A DNA stretch of 59,679 nucleotides from Butyrivibrio proteoclasticus P6B7 (GTDB lineage Bacteria; Bacillota; Clostridia; Lachnospirales; Lachnospiraceae), in assembly GCF_000622085.1 (NCBI RefSeq), contig NZ_JHWL01000028.1, positions 1 to 59,679 of the forward strand. The letters run 5' to 3'. This document shows positions 17,942 to 28,104 of the stretch, in pieces; position 1 is the stretch's first letter, and every line of letters starts with the position of its first letter. Made by a program: the position numbers and the translations under genes. The notes beneath the pieces were generated by a model. It searched no databases, was not told the origin of the DNA, and was given only the letters and a program-made list of their open reading frames with translations.

Positions 17942-20518
17942 ATGGCGGTTACGCAGGTTAATCTATTTAGGGATGAAGAAAAACTTAAAGAAAAAGTATA
18001 TGGGGAATTAGACAGACGCAAAGAGGAAGCGGCTGGAGATGTTAATTCTGCAAAGAAAACATTAGATCATGGAGCGTTTGAAGATCAGGATGCTTTTGTA
18101 CCAAATTCGCAACTGGCTGGAGCGAGGGAAAAAAGACATAAAACGGAACGCTTGGTGGGAATGCTGTATGATAGGCCTTACTTTGCGCATGTTAAGGTAA
18201 AGTATGATGGCGACGGATACGAAGATGATTATTTTTTATCTGATTGTGAGACATTGGATGAATCCGTTCCAATAAAAAATGGTGGAATGTTATTGCCATT
18301 TAAACAGGATGATAGAAGGCCTATATCTGGAGCTTTGTTCTCATGTTACCAAGCAAAAAATGGAAAAAGGGCATCATACAAAGTTAACGATGAAGTATTT
18401 AGCTTTATTGCTCAATTAATCTGCGATACCGATATTGAGAGCAGAGTACTTAGGAATGTTAATCAGTATTATCCAAAACCAGAGACGACACAGGTTACTG
18501 CAGATGAGTTGCTGGAGTCGAGGCTTGATGAGAATCGTAGTGACCCTTCACTTAGAAATATCATATCTACGCTGCAACTTCAACAGTTTGAGATTATTGG
18601 ATCGGATGTCAGTGAGAGCTTTGTTGTTCAAGGATGTGCTGGATCAGGTAAATCGCAGTGTTTGATTCATAGGCTGTTCTTCTTTAGAGCAGTGTTGGCT
18701 AAAGATGGTTGGGACAAAGTTTTGCTTATTACCCCGTCAAAGCTTTTCAGACATTATTCATCAGGACTGATGAAGAGGTATCAGTTAACTAGTATTAATG
18801 ACTGTTCCATCTCAGATTTGTACATAGAAATGCTGGGAAAATATGATGATCGTTTCATGGATCGTCAATACGTTTTTCAGACGACGGAGGAGTATCTTCC
18901 CGATGAATACTTGCATGAAATCTATGATGAGGCAAATGTTAATGGTATTGAAACTGAAATAGATAAAGCTATAAATAGTTATGTCAAGGCTGGGTGTGAT
19001 GCACTTGGAATCGAGGTTCCAGCAAGAATATCATCAAGTGTAATCAGCGATATTGTAAAAGAGTTAGATGAAGCTATAACTGTATTTGATGAGAGAGAAA
19101 AGTCTCTTCAAGAAAACGAGGAGTACCAAAATAAGCGATCAGAGTATGAAAAACTCGTTAAATCATTAGAATCAACGCAAAGAAAACTTCAGAGAAATAA
19201 AGATGAACTGGCCAGGAATATAAATAATCAGGAAGAGCTTGCAAAGGCCATCCAGAGTCTTGAAGATATTGAAAAAGAAAAACAAGAGTGGATAGATTTA
19301 AGAGAGAAGCAGGTTAGCAATGCTATCGCAGAACTTGAAGCTATAAGCAGGAAAGTTGATAGAGGCACTGACTTACAGGCACCTGCAAAATATGCGAAAC
19401 AGATTTTTGTTGTAAAAGATCTGACTGAAGGAAATAGTTATTCTGCTTATTTAGAAGAACTTGATTATTATGATGAACTGATTGGCCTTGCCAATAATGA
19501 GATTCAGGACATAACAAGAGATAAAAAGCCTAAGAATGTAATCACAAGATATCAAAAGCGCCAAGAAGAGATAAATGAGAATATTAAGAATTTAGGTGTT
19601 GAAGTAGAAGAAATCTCTACAAAAATGGAAGAATATGCTGATTGGCTAAGGAATGCTGCTAATGAATATGATGGACAAGAAGCAAAGAGCACATTGTTGC
19701 GATCAGAGATGCAGCAGGCAAGATATTTCCTATCACGTATTGAAAGCACTGTCTTTGAGAAAGAGGTTTGGAACGCATTAGCTCCAGTTAAAGAAAAATA
19801 CAGCATTCAAACTATGGAGATTGAAGAACTGGCAGACGGAAAACGCAAAGAGAGTAGGATTCTGTATAAGGCAGATTTACTGTTCTATATAAGGATATAT
19901 ATGAAGCTTCATCCCAGCTTTAGTTTGCCTCAATTCAATCTGATTTGCATAGATGAAGGTCAAGATCTTCATAGAGCAGATTATGATATTCTACATGGAT
20001 TATATCCAAAGGCTGTGTTTAATATTTTTGGAGACGTAGATCAGGTTTTACATGCATCATGCGGAATAAGTGATTGGAAGGCTCAAACTGGTATAGAGAA
20101 GATCTATCCACTGGAAACAAACTACAGAAATACAGCTGCAATAGTAGACTTCTGCAATAAGCAGTTTGGCGTAAAGATGAATTACCTGGGTAAGGTTAAG
20201 AAAAGCCAAAATCCAGTTGTTATTTCTGATTGGAATGAAGCGCGCGACGTTATTGTTAACAAGAATCTGGTTATAATTGTTAAGGACAAGGAAGCCTTTG
20301 AAAAGCTTTGCAAGAACACTGGATTAGACCTGGGCAACATCGTATATCTTGATACTACATCTGATAAGCCAGAGGATGATGTAAAAGAATGTTACTCAAT
20401 ATATGCCGCTAAAGGATTGGAGTTCCCAGAAGTATTTGTATATGCAAATGGAATGACAAAGAATCAAAAGGTCGTAGCATGTACTAGAGCGATGGGAGGT
20501 TTATATTATTATGAATAA
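17942..20518 (+). CDS. HelD-like SF1 (UvrD/Rep-type) helicase
   Basis: This protein of about 858 residues belongs to the UvrD-like SF1 ATPases. Walker A GCAGSGKS is near residues 231-238, motif II LICIDEGQDLHRADY near 665-679, motif IV/V-like LETNYRNTAAIVDFCN near 725, and final motifs SIYAAKGLEFPEVFVYA and ACTRAM close to the C-terminus. An N-terminal region with RPYFAHVKVKY ... DDRRPISGALFSCY resembles HelD, which displaces stalled RNA polymerase. A coiled coil of ~200 residues (380-600) interrupts the motor. ATG 17942 is preferred over TTG 17936, since GAGGT is 9 bp upstream of the ATG. The next gene overlaps by 8 bp. It is not a canonical DISARM component and opens the unassigned cassette. 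Confidence 0.8.
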   Translation: MAVTQVNLFRDEEKLKEKVYGELDRRKEEAAGDVNSAKKTLDHGAFEDQDAFVPNSQLAGAREKRHKTERLVGMLYDRPYFAHVKVKYDGDGYEDDYFLSDCETLDESVPIKNGGMLLPFKQDDRRPISGALFSCYQAKNGKRASYKVNDEVFSFIAQLICDTDIESRVLRNVNQYYPKPETTQVTADELLESRLDENRSDPSLRNIISTLQLQQFEIIGSDVSESFVVQGCAGSGKSQCLIHRLFFFRAVLAKDGWDKVLLITPSKLFRHYSSGLMKRYQLTSINDCSISDLYIEMLGKYDDRFMDRQYVFQTTEEYLPDEYLHEIYDEANVNGIETEIDKAINSYVKAGCDALGIEVPARISSSVISDIVKELDEAITVFDEREKSLQENEEYQNKRSEYEKLVKSLESTQRKLQRNKDELARNINNQEELAKAIQSLEDIEKEKQEWIDLREKQVSNAIAELEAISRKVDRGTDLQAPAKYAKQIFVVKDLTEGNSYSAYLEELDYYDELIGLANNEIQDITRDKKPKNVITRYQKRQEEINENIKNLGVEVEEISTKMEEYADWLRNAANEYDGQEAKSTLLRSEMQQARYFLSRIESTVFEKEVWNALAPVKEKYSIQTMEIEELADGKRKESRILYKADLLFYIRIYMKLHPSFSLPQFNLICIDEGQDLHRADYDILHGLYPKAVFNIFGDVDQVLHASCGISDWKAQTGIEKIYPLETNYRNTAAIVDFCNKQFGVKMNYLGKVKKSQNPVVISDWNEARDVIVNKNLVIIVKDKEAFEKLCKNTGLDLGNIVYLDTTSDKPEDDVKECYSIYAAKGLEFPEVFVYANGMTKNQKVVACTRAMGGLYYYE

Positions 20519-21377
20519 TCAAGCAGAAATATTCCGCCAGGAAAACGATGAGATGATAATGCAACTCATTGAAAGCCTTGATGCAATTATAAAGAAATTT
20601 GATGAAGGTGTGATTCCTGGAGATCCGGAAAAAGCAGATGCTCTCTACATGCTGAATAAGTATCTGGATTCATTGATTGGCTTTAAGGCGCGGAAAATGC
20701 AGGCATTTTCCAAGGTTAAGGATAATTCTGAAAGGAAATTCGATGAAGAAGAAATTATATCTGAGCTATTAGAAAAGAAAGAGTATTTAAAGCAGCTCGT
20801 TAGAATAGGCTGGGAAAAAATGATACCAGTTAATGATACTGAATTAAGTGATGGAAAGGATAGTCTTCTTGTTGATGAAGGTTATTTGGATGAGATAGTC
20901 ACAGGTTCAAAGGAGACGCATTATTATGTTTTAAGTAATAAGGGCGAGAAGACACTAAAAAGCAAAAAGCTATTTTCCAAAATCCGCAAGGATTTGTCGA
21001 CTTCTGTCATTCCTCAAGCGGTTGTCAATGAATCATTCAAGTGGAGCAATTTATATGTTAGGCGAGTAGAAATGATAAATGAGTATTTTAAAAGGTTAAG
21101 GGGGAATGCCGAGCATATAATTTTTTCACTGGATAATTCTAAGGATATGGTGTTTGGGTGTGAAGTAGATGGTTCTGCAGATGTAAATTATGTTTTTGCT
21201 GGAATATTTGATGAAAAAATTGATGAACATATTTCCAAGTTAAAAGGAATAGCCAATTCTGGCCTTGTTGATCAAATTATAATTCTAAATAGTTCAGAGG
21301 ATGGAAGGGCTCTTTTAGAAGGAGAGGGCCTCAATACAAAAGCATTATCAAATATCAGATATGAAATTATTAAATAG
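20511..21377 (+). CDS. Unassigned defence-cassette protein, 288 aa
   Basis: I do not recognise a named family. The first ~120 residues are helical and charged. A winged-helix-like strand pair follows (HYYVLSNKGEKTLKSKKLFSKI, ~143-164). The C-terminal ~90 residues form an alpha/beta unit, VFAGIFDEKIDEHISKL ... GLVDQIIILNSSEDGRAL, which resembles a segment of the giant protein encoded next. Its start overlaps the helicase stop by 8 bp, and the giant protein starts 10 bp after its stop, so the three are translationally coupled. It is probably a structural or DNA-contact partner of the helicase and ATPase. Confidence 0.75.
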   Translation: MNNQAEIFRQENDEMIMQLIESLDAIIKKFDEGVIPGDPEKADALYMLNKYLDSLIGFKARKMQAFSKVKDNSERKFDEEEIISELLEKKEYLKQLVRIGWEKMIPVNDTELSDGKDSLLVDEGYLDEIVTGSKETHYYVLSNKGEKTLKSKKLFSKIRKDLSTSVIPQAVVNESFKWSNLYVRRVEMINEYFKRLRGNAEHIIFSLDNSKDMVFGCEVDGSADVNYVFAGIFDEKIDEHISKLKGIANSGLVDQIIILNSSEDGRALLEGEGLNTKALSNIRYEIIK

Positions 21378-21387
21378 GGGTATGGCT

Positions 21388-24300
21388 ATGGCTAAGAAAA
21401 CACAGTATGACAATATAAAAGAGGATGTAGTAGCTATCAAAGAAAAATTAACAAATAAAGAGCTATTATCAGAGAATGATTGTGTCAATTTAACCCACCA
21501 AATAGAAAGGCTTCCTGATGTTGAGGAAAGGATTGATATAAAAGATGGTGGTGTTCTTAATGTTGAGGCTTTTTTGGCAGAGTTTAACAGATTGGCAGAA
21601 AATTCAAAGAGCAAGCTTGAAAGTATGCTTGCCTTGATTTCCGAAGGAAAAGTTCCAAGTACAATAGAACGCCAGGAGTTTGATGAAATAATCGATCGCT
21701 TGTGCGAAAAATATGAGACTGTATGCGAATTTGCCGAGAAAGAACTGGATGATGAAGAATTACCTGATAGTAACAGTTCTTTTTATGACTATTGTGAAGC
21801 ACTAAAGAATAGTAAATCTGCAGTTCTAAAGAGTCAGCTCAATGATGTAAAAAAACAATTGAAGAGATATATTTCTGTTCAGTCACTTGTATCTAAGCTT
21901 GCTCTGGCTTTGGAGCCATTTCAGAAAGATGCAGAAGCATTACTGGAAAGGATCAATTCTGGAGAAGTTAATTCTGTTGATGAGATAAGCGAAGAAATAG
22001 CTGGTCCACAGCTGTTCATGAAAGCTTTGGAGTATGAGGATTTAAATACTGACGAGGGAACTGATATTCTCGATTCACTTGAGGAGCATTATAGCTATCC
22101 ATCAAGGATTACCCGTGGATTATCAGGAAAGAGTTATTTTATACCGGATAATGTCGATGATAATGAAGATGAGCAGAGTGATGAGCAAGATTTAGCAAAG
22201 GAAGTGAAGGATACATCTGCTATTCAACAAGCCTCTGAAGACTCTGGAAAAGATGATTCAATAGATGTTGCTACATTCGAATCAACTGAGAATGATGAAG
22301 TGGTTAGTGAAGAGATAGAGCACAAGAAAGATGACATCGCAGAAGAACAAAAGGTAGAATCTGCGTTTACTTTGGCTGCGAAAAATGAAGGAATAGCGCT
22401 TGAAGAAAAAGATTTCGGATTATTGTCTTGTGATAAGAGCGATGCTGAATCGAAGAAATTATCAGCAAGTGTATTTACTGGTGATTTAAGAAAGGGTAAT
22501 GTCAAAGCCCTTAAGAGCATCATTCAGATGGTTGATAAATTTCCATATATATCTCCTGAATTAATGGAAAAGAGATTTAATATTCCTGAGAATATTGCTG
22601 AGGCGAGCATGGAGTTCCTTTTACGTAAGGGCTATTTGCGAAAATATAAACTCAATCCGGTTGGTGACTTTTACTGTTCAACAATGCGATTAGAAAAGGC
22701 TCTTACTTACAAAGAAGCTAGCAAATTTGTCGAAATCAGGCAGCATCGTGTAGAGGAGTTTGGAGAGACAATTGAAGATCGAGCATCGAGTGCAGCTGCA
22801 AGAGTCGCGATGTTAAAACTGTATATGCATGATAATGACGGGTACTATGAGAATGATATTAAATCATTTTCGGCTCAAAACAGGGTATTCACTGAATCAT
22901 TCGCCTATATGTCATATGATGCTAATTTAAAGGCAAAATGCAACATTATTGTTGGAGCATTCTGGACTGAATATAGTGAATGTGATTTGGTTTTGGAGGC
23001 TATAAAAGAATTTGCCGGCCAAGGAATGGAAGTGTCTCGAATAATATTTGCTGCAGCAAATGTAGAAAAAGGCCGTTCAATTGCAAAGATTGTATCTGAT
23101 CAGAATATAGATGGAATAGATGCCTCTGTTGCATATATTTATGGAGCAGATGAGGAGGTCTTTAAAGCTTTCTCTACAAATGAGGAAATAAGTGCTGAGA
23201 GATTATGGAACATTGCAAAGAATCAAGAGGAAGAGAATGATTCAGACGGTTTAACAGAAGAGTCAGATATTGAAAAACATGATACTGCACCTGAGGAAGT
23301 GATTAGTGCGGATGATGCAGTAAAGAAGCCTTCTGAAATAAAATCCGAAGTATTATCTGTTGAAAATGATGATAGTAAGGATTCAGACAATGCAGAAAAG
23401 ATAGTTTATAGATTCATATTGAGCAGAAAGTATTACTGCACAACAGCCTATGCAAAGTCAATTGCAAATAAGGATTCTAAATATAACTATTTATATGAAT
23501 TACTGGCATTTGCTTTTAATGACCCTATGAGACATTGCGTTTATTCTGCAAATACTGTCTTTGACATGGTTCCGGATGTTCATAACTATTTCTCCGAGTC
23601 TCTTATGACTGCTATCGGAATGAGGACATTTTTCTCTAACCAGGTTCGCTACGACTATAATATCAAAGGGGTTTATGATGCAATCAAGGCATATGAAGTA
23701 ATAGATGAATACCCTGCTCTGAGTAGTGTCTTATATAAATTGGTTGAGTTTAAAGATGAACAGAACAGAGGAATGGATTATTATGCAGACTATCATGCCA
23801 AGAGTATTGCACAGCTTGATGGTGAGATTAAAAAAGTTCAGCAAGATGCGAAATTGTTCTATGAGAGCACAATCATAGCAAAAAAGTCAGAGAAGGCAAG
23901 TCAGAGACGTTTCCTTGAGACAAAGAAACTTTTGTTGGATAAAGGAAGTGAGATTGGTCAAAACATTAAGATAGTGGTGGATAATGATAAGGAATTGCAG
24001 CCACTTGTTGTTGAATTCCTTCAAGAAAAGTTCATCAAAGAGGGAAATACACTATCTGAAAACAATATTGATGCAGACTTATTGTGGGATTTTATAATGG
24101 AATATTGGGATAAAGCTGGTGATAAGATGATGTATCGAATCAGAGCTGATCTCATGAGCCATTTGAGAAGCAATATTGTTAATGTAACAACAAAAGCGCT
24201 CGAGATAATGATACGCTGGTGCAATCTCGTTGAAATGTCAAATGATCAGACTGAGGATAGTAGTTCTATAGCATACAAGAAAATCAGAAAGCCTCTTCTG

Positions 24301-26952
24301 GCAGACATTGAAGATGCAATGAATGCTATCACTAAGGATATTGAGAGCAAATCCTTTGAAGAGGATAAGCTTGCAGGTCTTGAAGCAATAAGATCATCGT
24401 TAGATGAATTGTCACGCTGCATAAATGGGACATATGAGGAATATGAACATAGATTTTTCTATACGCCTTTTTTGATGACGGATCATATTCTTCTGGATGA
24501 CAATTTCTGCCCGGATTTGGATACTAGGTTATCAGATATTAAAGAGCTGCAACCAGAGTATCGTATTTTGGAGTTTGCGAAAGCCAAGCCAGTTGAACCA
24601 GTTAATCGACTGAAGGAGATTTTGGAAGATGGTGGTGATGACTATGGTAGCGCTAGGCTGATAATTCAGTATCTTAGAGAAACTGCGCCGGATTTCATAG
24701 TTGATGGATTTAATCAGAATATAAATGATGGCGAAGAGTATGTGAAAGAAACTGCTGATTTAAGGAAAACGCAGTTCATTGGAGATCTTGAGTTGGCATA
24801 TGTTTCTGGCCAGATTGATAATTCCAATTCATCTGAGGACAAAAAAGAGAAGATTCTTCAGATTGTGGATGTATGGTATCAGTGGGCATGTGTAAGTTCG
24901 AACTATGGTTTCTTTGCCAAAGTTATGAACGCATATTTAGAAGAAATTAAGAGACAGGCCAAGTCAAGGGAAAAGGATTTGCTTGCACAACTTGAGGCAT
25001 TCAAAGATACTGTGATTTCTGGATTGTCTACAGAAGAGAAAGAAAAGAAAATCACTAAGATACAGATTGCTATCAATAATCAGAATTACACTGTTGCAGA
25101 GGATCTTCTTGCTCGTGCATCACAGGTAGATGATGATTATGAAAATATTATTGAAGAGCATTTCTTAAAGGATTTCCTTGAAGACTATTCTGATTATTAT
25201 AAGCCTGTAACAGGAAATTCAAGTTTTGCAACACTCGTAAGTTATAGAACGCGTAATAAAGGAGAAAGAGGAGGTCGTCGTCTTGCAGACAACTGGCTTC
25301 CGGGAGGAAGTAATCTTGGCAAGGAAAGATTGCTCGGATTGTTATCAGGCTTCGGCTTTAATGTAGATGATAGCTCTGTACAGCAGATGTCTCCGATAGG
25401 ACGTTTTGAAAACTATAATGTAAAGACTATTGCAGCAAAAGGTGGTAAGAGAGAAAACTATACACATCCCATTGCTGCATTTGGATCAGCGGCATCGAGA
25501 GATGGCTTCAGGGTAGTCTGCCTTAATGGTAAGTATGAAGCACAGACGCTTATTGATGTTATGAAGCAGATTGGAAATGCTAAGCATACAATGATCCTGC
25601 TAGACTTTGCGCTTGATAAGCCTGAGAGACGAATATTGGCTAGAAAGAGTAAGTCAGAATTAGGAGATAAGCTTTTTGTTGTAATAGACCGTACAGTAAT
25701 GATGTACATGGTAAAGAATTACGATGAGACCAAAGCAACCAGAATGCTGATGTCACTAATTGTTCCGTTTGGATACTACCAGCCATATGTTTGGGAGTCT
25801 TCAAATGTTATGCCGCCTGAAATATTCATGGGACGAAAGCATGAGTTGGAGAGCATCGAGTCTCCTACAGGTGCCAACATAGTTTATGGTGGACGTCAGC
25901 TTGGTAAATCTGCTTTGTTGAAAAAGGCAAAATCTGATATTGATCAGGATGAAAACGGAAATAGAGCCGTTCTGATTGATGTTAAGTATCTGGACTACAA
26001 AGATGCAGCCAAAAAGATAGGCCATGCGCTATATGATGAAGGTGTATTAGAGCAGGACATTGAAACTACAGATTGGGATGAATTATCACGTGCAATTCGT
26101 AAAAGATTGCAAAGTGATAAAAACAGGATACCATATCTGCTGCTACTTCTTGATGAGGCAGATGCCTTTATCGAGAGCTGTGAGGCAATCAGCTACAGAC
26201 CGTTTGATGCTTTAAAAGAAATACAGAGTATAGGTGAAGGCAGGTTTAAATTTGTTATAGCCGGATTAAGAAATATTGTCCGATTTAAGAGGGATGCTGC
26301 CCTTGGAAATAATAGTGTTCTTACTCATTTGGAAGCTATGACAGTAAAACCATTCCAGACGAATGAGGCTAGAGAGTTGATGGAGGTGCCACTACATTAT
26401 TTGGGATTAGAGTTTCCTAAGGATAATGAATCCCTTATTACACTGATACTTGCTTCTACCAACTATTTCCCTGGTTTGATTCAGATGTATTGCGCAAAAC
26501 TGCTTTCTTCAATGAGAAGCAAGGATTATGCAGGGTATACAGAAGCTGATACACCTATCTATGAAATCAGTGAAGAGCATATAAAGAAGGTTTTAGCTGA
26601 TCCTGAGTTTATGGAACAGATTAAGGAGAAGTTTATTATTACCCTTAAGCTTGATGAAGATAATTATTATTACTTGATAGCACTTCTTATGGCATATATG
26701 TATCACAATAGAGAAAGTGTTGATGGATATTTGGCTGAAGATATCAAGAGTGCAGGTAAGGAACTCGGAATTGCTAAGATAGCTAACTTGGACAATAATA
26801 AATTGACAGCTTTCATGGAAGAGCTTAAAGAATTGAACGTCCTTAGAGGAACCGACAGTGATCATTATCTCTTTACCAGATATTCATTCTTCCAGATGAT
26901 GGGAACAAGTTCTGAAGTTGATGACAAACTTGTTGAGTATATGGAGGAATAA
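21388..26952 (+). CDS. Giant cassette ATPase, about 1,854 aa
   Basis: This very large cytoplasmic protein has a helical, acidic N-terminal third (Glu/Asp-rich ~250-340), a winged-helix-like segment (ELMEKRFNIPENIAEASMEFLLRKGYLRKYKLN, ~390-425), long helical repeats, and a C-terminal STAND/ORC-like ATPase. MGRKHELESI opens the ATPase near residue 1480, with Walker A VYGGRQLGKSALL near 1500 and Walker B LLLLLDEADAFIE near 1585. The ATPase is preceded by a conserved-looking alpha/beta domain (MILLDFALDKPERRILA ... PFGYYQPYV, ~1390-1465). ATG 21388 is preferred because AGGGG lies 7 bp upstream; earlier ATGs at 21361 and 21382 are too close. It is coupled to genes on both sides. I do not recognise the full-length family. 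BrxC/PglY and DrmE do not fit. Confidence 0.8.
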   Translation: MAKKTQYDNIKEDVVAIKEKLTNKELLSENDCVNLTHQIERLPDVEERIDIKDGGVLNVEAFLAEFNRLAENSKSKLESMLALISEGKVPSTIERQEFDEIIDRLCEKYETVCEFAEKELDDEELPDSNSSFYDYCEALKNSKSAVLKSQLNDVKKQLKRYISVQSLVSKLALALEPFQKDAEALLERINSGEVNSVDEISEEIAGPQLFMKALEYEDLNTDEGTDILDSLEEHYSYPSRITRGLSGKSYFIPDNVDDNEDEQSDEQDLAKEVKDTSAIQQASEDSGKDDSIDVATFESTENDEVVSEEIEHKKDDIAEEQKVESAFTLAAKNEGIALEEKDFGLLSCDKSDAESKKLSASVFTGDLRKGNVKALKSIIQMVDKFPYISPELMEKRFNIPENIAEASMEFLLRKGYLRKYKLNPVGDFYCSTMRLEKALTYKEASKFVEIRQHRVEEFGETIEDRASSAAARVAMLKLYMHDNDGYYENDIKSFSAQNRVFTESFAYMSYDANLKAKCNIIVGAFWTEYSECDLVLEAIKEFAGQGMEVSRIIFAAANVEKGRSIAKIVSDQNIDGIDASVAYIYGADEEVFKAFSTNEEISAERLWNIAKNQEEENDSDGLTEESDIEKHDTAPEEVISADDAVKKPSEIKSEVLSVENDDSKDSDNAEKIVYRFILSRKYYCTTAYAKSIANKDSKYNYLYELLAFAFNDPMRHCVYSANTVFDMVPDVHNYFSESLMTAIGMRTFFSNQVRYDYNIKGVYDAIKAYEVIDEYPALSSVLYKLVEFKDEQNRGMDYYADYHAKSIAQLDGEIKKVQQDAKLFYESTIIAKKSEKASQRRFLETKKLLLDKGSEIGQNIKIVVDNDKELQPLVVEFLQEKFIKEGNTLSENNIDADLLWDFIMEYWDKAGDKMMYRIRADLMSHLRSNIVNVTTKALEIMIRWCNLVEMSNDQTEDSSSIAYKKIRKPLLADIEDAMNAITKDIESKSFEEDKLAGLEAIRSSLDELSRCINGTYEEYEHRFFYTPFLMTDHILLDDNFCPDLDTRLSDIKELQPEYRILEFAKAKPVEPVNRLKEILEDGGDDYGSARLIIQYLRETAPDFIVDGFNQNINDGEEYVKETADLRKTQFIGDLELAYVSGQIDNSNSSEDKKEKILQIVDVWYQWACVSSNYGFFAKVMNAYLEEIKRQAKSREKDLLAQLEAFKDTVISGLSTEEKEKKITKIQIAINNQNYTVAEDLLARASQVDDDYENIIEEHFLKDFLEDYSDYYKPVTGNSSFATLVSYRTRNKGERGGRRLADNWLPGGSNLGKERLLGLLSGFGFNVDDSSVQQMSPIGRFENYNVKTIAAKGGKRENYTHPIAAFGSAASRDGFRVVCLNGKYEAQTLIDVMKQIGNAKHTMILLDFALDKPERRILARKSKSELGDKLFVVIDRTVMMYMVKNYDETKATRMLMSLIVPFGYYQPYVWESSNVMPPEIFMGRKHELESIESPTGANIVYGGRQLGKSALLKKAKSDIDQDENGNRAVLIDVKYLDYKDAAKKIGHALYDEGVLEQDIETTDWDELSRAIRKRLQSDKNRIPYLLLLLDEADAFIESCEAISYRPFDALKEIQSIGEGRFKFVIAGLRNIVRFKRDAALGNNSVLTHLEAMTVKPFQTNEARELMEVPLHYLGLEFPKDNESLITLILASTNYFPGLIQMYCAKLLSSMRSKDYAGYTEADTPIYEISEEHIKKVLADPEFMEQIKEKFIITLKLDEDNYYYLIALLMAYMYHNRESVDGYLAEDIKSAGKELGIAKIANLDNNKLTAFMEELKELNVLRGTDSDHYLFTRYSFFQMMGTSSEVDDKLVEYMEE

Positions 26953-26955
26953 GCC

Positions 26956-28008
26956 ATGATGAACATTTGGTGGAACCAAGTTACCAATGCAGTCCAGTAT
27001 GTTTCTGAAATAAAGAAAAGTTTGCTTGAGGAGAAGAGTGTTCTCCTCAAGTATTCATCAAGTATGCCGTGGCGAGAGTGTTTTGAAGACAGTGTTAAAG
27101 AGGCTGTAAAGCTTCAGAACTCTGAAAAAAAGTTTGTAGAAGTCCCTGCTGTTACAAATCCAGGAGAATACCTTCTTAATGAGTTTTGCAAAAAGGAGAA
27201 GCGTGCAGAATATAGACCATCAAAGGGATATTCAAAGTTTTTTGCGGAGAGCGAAGATATAGTCCTTCATGACAGATATCTATGGATTGAGATTGATGGA
27301 GAAGAATGTCTGGAAAAATGGATGTCGTTCGCATCAGAATACATAAAAGAACGGGGCAAGAATAGCAATAAGGCCGTGTTCATTTTGGAATGGGCTGATG
27401 AAGGACAAGTGCCGGTAAAGAAAGGTATTAAAGTATACTCCTTTGATGACTATATAGGTGAGTACGATAGACTGGCTTTTGCAGTGTTGGCATCTTCCTC
27501 AATAAAAGAAGACATTTTTCTAAAGAACTATCTTGTTGAGCTTGTGACCAATACGGCTGGGAATGATATAGAACTTTGCGCTGATTGTGTCATGGGATAT
27601 AAGGAATTTTTAAAAGATCCGCATGCTTACATAAGAACCGTATTAGAATCAAAAGTTAGGAGCGATGGATCAGAGTATTCTTATGAAATGACGCAGGAAG
27701 AGGTTAACCACTTGATATGGTTGGCACAGATAAAAGCGATATATCCTCACTTGGAGGAGTATCGCGAAGAATTTGTTCAAAGACATGCAAATGCTATTTC
27801 CAAGCAGCTTCCTATTCAGGCACCATATGGAGAAATATATAGTGATCCTAAAGATGTTGAACTGGGAACATTGATTTATATGGCTGGAAGTGGAACATTA
27901 GTATTAAATCAGAGCGAATATGAGAAGTTAAAGAGATTCAAAGAGGCAAGAAATAAGCTTTCACATTTGGCAACGCTGACATTTGAAGAGATAAAACAAT
28001 TGTTATAA
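26956..28008 (+). CDS. Unassigned 350-aa protein with C-terminal HEPN-like motif
   Basis: This 350-residue protein follows the giant ATPase by 3 bp (GGAGGAATAAGCC site). The sequence is mixed alpha/beta with no transmembrane segment. Around residues 100-165 it has a Rossmann-like strand pattern (YLWIEIDGEECLEKW, KAVFILEWADEG). The last 19 residues, RNKLSHLATLTFEEIKQLL, contain R-x4-H (R332, H337), which matches the core of HEPN ribonuclease or HEPN-like adaptor domains. As the last gene of the coupled cassette it is a candidate effector or adaptor. The HEPN call rests on one short motif, and the family is not recognised. Confidence 0.7.
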   Translation: MMNIWWNQVTNAVQYVSEIKKSLLEEKSVLLKYSSSMPWRECFEDSVKEAVKLQNSEKKFVEVPAVTNPGEYLLNEFCKKEKRAEYRPSKGYSKFFAESEDIVLHDRYLWIEIDGEECLEKWMSFASEYIKERGKNSNKAVFILEWADEGQVPVKKGIKVYSFDDYIGEYDRLAFAVLASSSIKEDIFLKNYLVELVTNTAGNDIELCADCVMGYKEFLKDPHAYIRTVLESKVRSDGSEYSYEMTQEEVNHLIWLAQIKAIYPHLEEYREEFVQRHANAISKQLPIQAPYGEIYSDPKDVELGTLIYMAGSGTLVLNQSEYEKLKRFKEARNKLSHLATLTFEEIKQLL

Positions 28009-28104
28009 GTCTGGGAGAATGAAGTCGTAGCCAGGATTGTTGCTTTGCTACTACTGTGTTTGTGTGAGTTGTAGAATTATAACAATTTATAGGTTGGTAC
28101 AACA

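Noticed and set aside
21388..26952. BrxC/PglY or DrmE assignment for the giant ATPase
   Set aside because: Length, C-terminal placement of the ATPase and lack of PglZ or BrxL partners do not fit BREX. DrmE is a different family and sits with DrmMII in class 2.
28020..28104. Internal promoter before the Vsr gene
   Set aside because: A TATAAC-like element is present, but the nearest TTGTGT is only 12 bp away, so there is no credible promoter.
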